Below, one piece after another: positions 30,392 through 34,747 of a stretch of 34,747 bases of DNA. The notes below the pieces were generated by a model that made no database searches, was not told the DNA's origin, and worked only from the letters and a program-made list of their open reading frames with translations. Source of the stretch: a virus; IMG/VR virus record IMGVR_UViG_3300031237_000256, positions 1 to 34,747 of that record; one strand, written 5' to 3'. Position 1 is the stretch's first letter, and every line of letters starts with the position of its first letter. The position numbers and the translations under genes are program-made.

Positions 30392-33147
30392 CCAAGAGTT
30401 TCCCCATGGACCCCTCGATCCGCGGTGAGGTGCTGCGCCGTCTGGAGCAGGACTACGGCCTCAAGCCGCGTTCCGGCACGAAGTATCTGCGCGGCGGCCA
30501 GTGCCCGGCCTGCGGCAAGAAGGAGCTGTTCAGCCGGCAGGACGAGCCCTGGTTCATCAAGTGCGGCCGGGAGTCCAAGTGCGGCCAGCAGTGGCACGTC
30601 AAGGAGCTGTACGAGGACCTGTTCGACGACTGGAGCAAGCGTGCGCCGTCCACCGAAAAGGAGCCGACCGCCACGGCCAAGAGCTACCTGCAGAACGCCC
30701 GCGGCTTTCGTCTGGAGCTGATCGAGGGCTGGTACACCCAGGAGAACTACTGGAGCCGCGAGCTTGGCGAGGGCAGCGCCACCGTGCGCTTCGCCCTGGA
30801 GCAGGGCGGCTACTGGGAGCGGCTGATCGACCGCCCGCACCGCTTCGGCAAGCAGAAGGCGCGCTTCGCTCCCGGCCAGTCGCCCAAAGGGTATTGGTGG
30901 TGCCCGCCGTGCGTGGATCTGTTCCAGGTCAGCGAGCTATGGATCGTCGAAGGCATCTTCGATGCCATCGCCCTGCTGCACCACGGCATCGCGGCCGTGT
31001 CGGCCATGAGCTGCAACCTGTTCCCGGGCGAGTCGCTCAAGGATCTGGCGCGCAACCGCGGCGGAAAGCTGCCGCGCCTGGTCTGGGCGCTGGACAACGA
31101 GCCGGGCGCACAGCGCTATACCCGCCGCTGGGTGAGGGCCGCGCGCGAGCTGGGCTACGCCTGCGAGGCCGCGCAGATCCCGCAGCGCGACGGGCGCAAG
31201 GTGGACTGGAACGACCTGCATCAGCGCTGGCAGTTCGTCGAGGGGGACGACAAACGCGCCGAGCAGCGCGAGCGCGACCTCAAGGAGGCCCGCCACCAGG
31301 GCGCGCGGCTGATCGCCGAGAGCGCCGCGGAAAAGGCGATTCTGCTGTACGAGTGGCGCGAGCGGCACGAATTCCACTTCGGCTTCGAGAACCGCCTGTA
31401 CTGGTTCAAGCTCGACCTGGAGAAGTTCAACAAGGCCAAGCAGGCCCTGGAGGACAGCGAGCACCAGGACGACAAGCTGCTCAACGATCGGCAGATGCGC
31501 GAGAAGGCGCTGCGCCAGTCCGGCTGCGTGGTGGAGATCGCCAACTGCTACCCGCAGGCGCTGTATTTCCAGCGCAACGAGGTGACGGACGAGGCCTGGT
31601 ACTACTTCCGCATCGACTTTCCGCACGATGCGCCGCCGGTACGCAACACCTTCACCGGCGGCCAGGTCGCGGCCGCGTCGGAGTTCAAGAAGCGCCTGCT
31701 GGGCATGGCGGCGGGCGCGGTGTTCACCGGGACCGGCGCCCAGCTGGACAAGATCATGAAGGACCAGCTGTTCGGCCTGAAAACCGTGCAGACCATCGAT
31801 TACATCGGCTACAGCAAGGAGCACGGCTGCTACGTATTCGGCGACCTGGCCGTGCGCGGCGGCATCGTGGAGCAGGCCAACAGCGAGGACTACTTCGAGT
31901 TCAAGCAGCTGCGCCTCAAGACGTTGCAGAAGAGCATCCGCCTGGAGATCGCCCGGGACGACAAGGGCTACCGGGCCGAGTGGCTGGACTGGCTGTGGAC
32001 CTGTTTCGGTGCCCAGGGCATCGTCGCGCTGGCCTTCTGGTTCGGCTCGCTGTTCGCCGAGCAGATCCGCACCGAATTCCAGAGCTTCCCGTTCCTGGAG
32101 GTGACCGGCGAGGCCGGGGCGGGCAAGTCGACCCTGCTGATGTTCCTCTGGAAGCTGTTCGGCCGCCCGGACGAGGAGGGCAAGGATCCGTCGAAGATGT
32201 CCAAGGCTGGCCTGCGCCGCTGGATGGGGCAGGTATCCGGCATGCCGCTGGTACTGCTCGAGGCCGACCGTAGCGACAACGACCGCACCGCCGCCAAGGC
32301 TTACGACTGGGACGAGCTCAAGCCGCTGTTCAACGGTGGCACCCTGGGCGTGACCGGGGTGAAGACCGCGGGCAACGAGACTTACGAGCCGCCGTTCCGC
32401 GGGACCATCGTCATCAGCCAGAACGCCACCGTCGAGGCGAGCGAGGCGATCCTCACCCGTATCGTCAAGCTGCACTTCGTCCGGCCGCAGGTCACCAGCG
32501 CGAGCCGCGCCGCGGCGGACAACCTCAACCACCTGAGCGCCCTGGACGTGAGCCACTTCCTGCTGATGGCCGCCAAGGCCGAGGGGAGGGTGCTGGAGGC
32601 GTTCCGCGAGCGGGTGAGGGCGCACGAGCAGGCTCTGCGTGCCCTGGGCGAGATCCGCATCGAGCGGATCATCAAGAACCACGCCCAGTTGCTGGCCCTG
32701 GTCGATGCGCTGCGCCTGGTGATCCCACTGGGAGAGGAACAGCACGCCGCCGCCGTGCGCGAACTCACTGCCATGGCCATTGCCCGGCAGAGCTCCGTCA
32801 ACGCCGACCCGGTCGAGGTGGCCGAGTTCTGGGAGGTGTTCGACTACCTGCAGGGGATCAACGACGAACCGGTGGTGGACCACAGCAAGAAGCCGGATGT
32901 GATCGCCATCAACCTCAACGAGTTCTGCGAGCGCGCCGCCGAGCACCGCCAGAAGCTGGCCGACATCGGCACCCTGCGCAACCTGCTGCCCAACAGCCGC
33001 TCGCGCAAGTTCCTGGAGAAGAACCGTGCCGTCGACAGCGCCGTGCGCGCGGCCTTCAACCTACGCAACCCCATGTCCAGCCGTTGCACCACGGTGAAGT
33101 GCTGGATGTTCCAGAACCCCGACGCCGGCAAGCGCGGCAACGCTTGA
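30388..33147 (+). CDS. phage replication protein, zinc finger-Toprim-helicase
   Basis: The 919-residue protein begins at a GTG that overlaps the previous stop. Its layout is a zinc finger (C39, C42, C59, C65), a Toprim domain with E188 in WIVEGIFDA and D236 in WALDNE, a long middle region, and a P-loop ATPase/helicase with Walker A GEAGAGKST at 574-582 and Walker B VLLEAD at 622-627. The C-terminal 105 residues share a module with the antirepressor at 245-1063. It should act as primase-helicase at the phage origin, in place of the P2 A initiator nuclease, so replication is likely theta-type rather than rolling-circle. Confidence 0.92.
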   Translation: MTKSFPMDPSIRGEVLRRLEQDYGLKPRSGTKYLRGGQCPACGKKELFSRQDEPWFIKCGRESKCGQQWHVKELYEDLFDDWSKRAPSTEKEPTATAKSYLQNARGFRLELIEGWYTQENYWSRELGEGSATVRFALEQGGYWERLIDRPHRFGKQKARFAPGQSPKGYWWCPPCVDLFQVSELWIVEGIFDAIALLHHGIAAVSAMSCNLFPGESLKDLARNRGGKLPRLVWALDNEPGAQRYTRRWVRAARELGYACEAAQIPQRDGRKVDWNDLHQRWQFVEGDDKRAEQRERDLKEARHQGARLIAESAAEKAILLYEWRERHEFHFGFENRLYWFKLDLEKFNKAKQALEDSEHQDDKLLNDRQMREKALRQSGCVVEIANCYPQALYFQRNEVTDEAWYYFRIDFPHDAPPVRNTFTGGQVAAASEFKKRLLGMAAGAVFTGTGAQLDKIMKDQLFGLKTVQTIDYIGYSKEHGCYVFGDLAVRGGIVEQANSEDYFEFKQLRLKTLQKSIRLEIARDDKGYRAEWLDWLWTCFGAQGIVALAFWFGSLFAEQIRTEFQSFPFLEVTGEAGAGKSTLLMFLWKLFGRPDEEGKDPSKMSKAGLRRWMGQVSGMPLVLLEADRSDNDRTAAKAYDWDELKPLFNGGTLGVTGVKTAGNETYEPPFRGTIVISQNATVEASEAILTRIVKLHFVRPQVTSASRAAADNLNHLSALDVSHFLLMAAKAEGRVLEAFRERVRAHEQALRALGEIRIERIIKNHAQLLALVDALRLVIPLGEEQHAAAVRELTAMAIARQSSVNADPVEVAEFWEVFDYLQGINDEPVVDHSKKPDVIAINLNEFCERAAEHRQKLADIGTLRNLLPNSRSRKFLEKNRAVDSAVRAAFNLRNPMSSRCTTVKCWMFQNPDAGKRGNA

Positions 33148-33157
33148 TCGGCTGTAT

Positions 33158-33181
33158 CAACCCCAAGGAGAAGCACCATGC
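33158..33181 (+). repeat. duplicated translation start region, first copy
   Basis: A 24-base stretch that contains AAGGAG and the ATG of the 46-residue gene is repeated exactly at 33380-33403. Confidence 0.8.
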
Positions 33182-33318
33182 GCAACGACGACAACGACCT
33201 CTACCGGCCCAGCCGCCACGAAATCCTGGCCGCCCTGGGAATCAACGGTCTGGCCCTGGCTGCCCTGCTGGTTGCGGGTTATCTCACCCCAGACCTGCTG
33301 AGCATCCTGTTTCGCTGA
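33178..33318 (+). CDS. 46-residue small membrane protein
   Basis: An ATG with a strong AAGGAG starts a 46-residue frame with a polar N-terminus (MRNDDNDLYRPSRHEILAAL) and one hydrophobic segment at about residues 19-36 (ALGINGLALAALLVAGYL). It lies just downstream of the replication gene in the same direction. Function unknown. Its whole initiation region is repeated at 33380-33403. Confidence 0.6.
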   Translation: MRNDDNDLYRPSRHEILAALGINGLALAALLVAGYLTPDLLSILFR

Positions 33319-33350
33319 TCACTGCGCTCAGCGCGAAAACAAGAAAGCCC

Positions 33351-33370
33351 CGGAGGGCGGCAACCCTCCG
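33351..33370 (+). other. hairpin between the two tiny ORFs
   Basis: CGGAGGG-CGGCAA-CCCTCCG forms a 7-bp GC-rich stem with a 6-base loop, with no T tract. It lies just before the second copy of the translation start repeat. Confidence 0.45.
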
Positions 33371-33379
33371 AGGCCGGAC

Positions 33380-33403
33380 CAACCCCAAGGAGAAGCACCA
33401 TGC
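33380..33403 (+). repeat. duplicated translation start region, second copy
   Basis: An exact second copy of the 24-base segment at 33158-33181, including the ribosome-binding site and start codon, 222 bases downstream. Confidence 0.8.
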
Positions 33404-33462
33404 AAGCACAAAACCAAGAAGTCAGTACCGAGGATGCACTGCCAGTGGCGCCGGCGCAATGA
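33400..33462 (+). CDS. possible 20-residue micropeptide
   Basis: The second copy of the strong initiation repeat starts a frame of 20 residues (MQAQNQEVSTEDALPVAPAQ) ending at TGA. It is hydrophilic and has no known relative. The duplicated ribosome-binding site is the only support, and it could be a truncated remnant. Confidence 0.35.
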   Translation: MQAQNQEVSTEDALPVAPAQ

Positions 33463-33495
33463 GTGGCTGACCTAGAAGCTCGCGCTACCAGTTCT

Positions 33496-33517
33496 GGGCC
33501 CTGTAACGGGCCCTTTT
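33496..33517 (+). terminator. intrinsic terminator of the early operon
   Basis: GGGCCC-TGTAAC-GGGCCC followed by TTTT forms a 6-bp GC stem with a T tract, downstream of the last tiny ORF and 60 bases before the integrase. It should end the early transcript. Confidence 0.75.
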
Positions 33518-33577
33518 GCATTGGGAGAACAGGGGCTCCAGTAGATTGCCCCTTTTCGGCTTTGCACGGGGAAGTAG

Positions 33578-34747
33578 ATGGCAGATGGAGTGGAGATCCG
33601 TGGCAATTCGCTGCGGGTCTATTTTCGTTACGACGGCGAGCTGTGCCGGGAGCAGATCCCTGGCGGCGCATCGCCGGTCAACCAGGAGCATGCCCGGCGA
33701 CTGGTGGAGATCATCGAGTTCGAGATTCAGGCGGGTACGTTCGATTACGCCCGGCACTTCCCTGACTCGGCCAGGGTGAAAACCAACACCCTGGGGCATT
33801 ACATCGACCTGTGGCTGGATATCAAACGCAACGATATGTCGGCCAGCGGGTTTCGGGGCTACCTGAGCCGCGTGGAGAACCACATCCGGCCCCGCTGGGG
33901 CGAGGAGCAGGCCGACAGAATCGACCACCTGGACCTGCAGCATTGGGTGCAGCGCGATCTGATGCCCACGCTGCACAACAAGACCGTGCGCGAGATCGTC
34001 AGCCACCTGCGCCAGATCTTCCGCCTGTATCGGACGCGCAACAAATCGGCCCACGACCCGACCGATGGGATCGTCATCAAGCTGCCGGATGCGGACGATC
34101 CGGACCCGTTTTCGCGTGATGAGATCCGCCAGATCCTCGAAACCGAAACTGAGCGCGCCCACGAGCTGAACATGATCGAGTTCATGCTCTGGACCGGTCC
34201 GCGCGTGAGCGAGGCCATGGCGCTGGCCTGGGAGGATGTCGACCTCGAAGCCGGAACGGTGGCGTTCCGGCGGGCGAGGGTGCGCAGCCAGTACAAGGTG
34301 ACCAAGACGCGGCGCTCGACGCGGCGGGTGGCACTCTTGGCGCCAGCACTACGCGCGCTACGGGCGCAGGCGAAGCTGACCCAGCACCTGCCGTCGGTGG
34401 AGATCGAGTACACCGATCGGGACAACCGGACCAAGCGCAAGCAGAAGGTGAGGTTCGTGTTCCTGAACAGCGCGAGCGGCGAGCCGTATTCGACATCGGA
34501 CACGCTGCGCAACGGCTGGTGGAAGTCTCACTTGAAGAAGGCGGGAGTGAGACAGCGCGGGCCGAACCAGTGTCGGCATACGTTCGCCAGTCAGATGCTG
34601 AGTAGTGGAATCGCGCCGCCGGAGTGGATCGCCGATCAGATGGGGCACACGTCCACGGCGATGATTTTCAAGCACTACGCCAAGTGGATCAGCAAGGACG
34701 GCCCGGACTATCCGAGCCTGATCAACCAGGCGCTGAATCTGTCCTGA
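33578..34747 (+). CDS. int: tyrosine-recombinase integrase
   Basis: The 389-residue protein has an N-terminal arm-binding part, a core-binding SAM-like domain (about 75-170, NTLGHYIDLWLDIKRNDMSA onward) and the catalytic domain (about 175-380). Catalytic residues are R209 (WTGPRVSEA), K243 (VTKTRRST), R333 (QCRHTFAS), H357 (MGHTS) and Y367 (KHYAKW). The position of the box II His is N330. It catalyses site-specific integration at attP, which should lie just past the end of the window; prophage gene 1 would then follow in the circular genome. No excisionase is encoded beside it. Confidence 0.95.
   Translation: MADGVEIRGNSLRVYFRYDGELCREQIPGGASPVNQEHARRLVEIIEFEIQAGTFDYARHFPDSARVKTNTLGHYIDLWLDIKRNDMSASGFRGYLSRVENHIRPRWGEEQADRIDHLDLQHWVQRDLMPTLHNKTVREIVSHLRQIFRLYRTRNKSAHDPTDGIVIKLPDADDPDPFSRDEIRQILETETERAHELNMIEFMLWTGPRVSEAMALAWEDVDLEAGTVAFRRARVRSQYKVTKTRRSTRRVALLAPALRALRAQAKLTQHLPSVEIEYTDRDNRTKRKQKVRFVFLNSASGEPYSTSDTLRNGWWKSHLKKAGVRQRGPNQCRHTFASQMLSSGIAPPEWIADQMGHTSTAMIFKHYAKWISKDGPDYPSLINQALNLS

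Noticed and set aside
30937-32946. 669-codon leftward open frame opposite the replication gene
   Set aside because: Antisense shadow; the forward strand encodes intact zinc finger, Toprim and Walker motifs.

Overview
The window is an almost complete P2-like (Peduovirus-type, phiCTX-like) prophage of a GC-rich gammaproteobacterium, most likely Pseudomonas or a close relative such as Azotobacter; the host call is an inference from base composition and protein style. It opens at a start codon and closes on the integrase stop codon, so the attachment sites, which should lie just outside both ends, are not visible.

Layout. 1-1063: a small unknown gene and a P22-type antirepressor. 1152-2189: a low-GC cargo gene of unknown function, beside the portal gene where P2 keeps its exclusion genes old/tin. 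2371-22100: the canonical P2 late region in P2 order. Leftward: portal Q and terminase P. Rightward: O, N, M, L, X, a lysis cassette (holin, SAR-type endolysin, nested Rz/Rz1), R, S, then V, W, J, I, H, then FI, FII, E/E', T, U, D. Three copies of a TGT-N13-ACA palindrome sit exactly before P/O, V and FI, the places of the P2 late promoters, and an Ogr-like CX2CX22CX4C activator is encoded at 29427-29720. 22140-26812: a cargo region of mixed, often low GC, holding an orphan response regulator with a degenerate receiver, a HigBA-type toxin-antitoxin pair, a D12-class adenine methyltransferase, and a leftward pair of a four-helix membrane protein and a DGQHR (DndB-like) protein that carries a frameshift. 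Two remnants of the 3' end of gene D lie inside this region, on either side of higBA.

26848-28108: the immunity region, with tandem paralogous repressor genes whose C-terminal tails are near-duplicates, one of them preceded by an HTH head broken by a TGA. Neither repressor has a LexA/S24 peptidase domain, so induction probably depends on antirepressors. 28109-33517: a rightward early operon (Cro-like protein, CII/YmfL-like protein, AntA antirepressor, Ogr, two unknowns, a Toprim-helicase replication protein, two tiny ORFs) that ends at a hairpin-T terminator. 33578-34747: the tyrosine integrase.

How it works together: repressors hold the early operon; antirepressors and the Cro/CII-like proteins tip the switch; the early operon makes both the replication protein and Ogr; Ogr then turns on the late operons through the palindromes. 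The least explained parts are the 345-aa gene beside Q, the methyltransferase/DGQHR/membrane cassette, the degenerate response regulator, and the modules shared between the two antirepressors and the replication protein.
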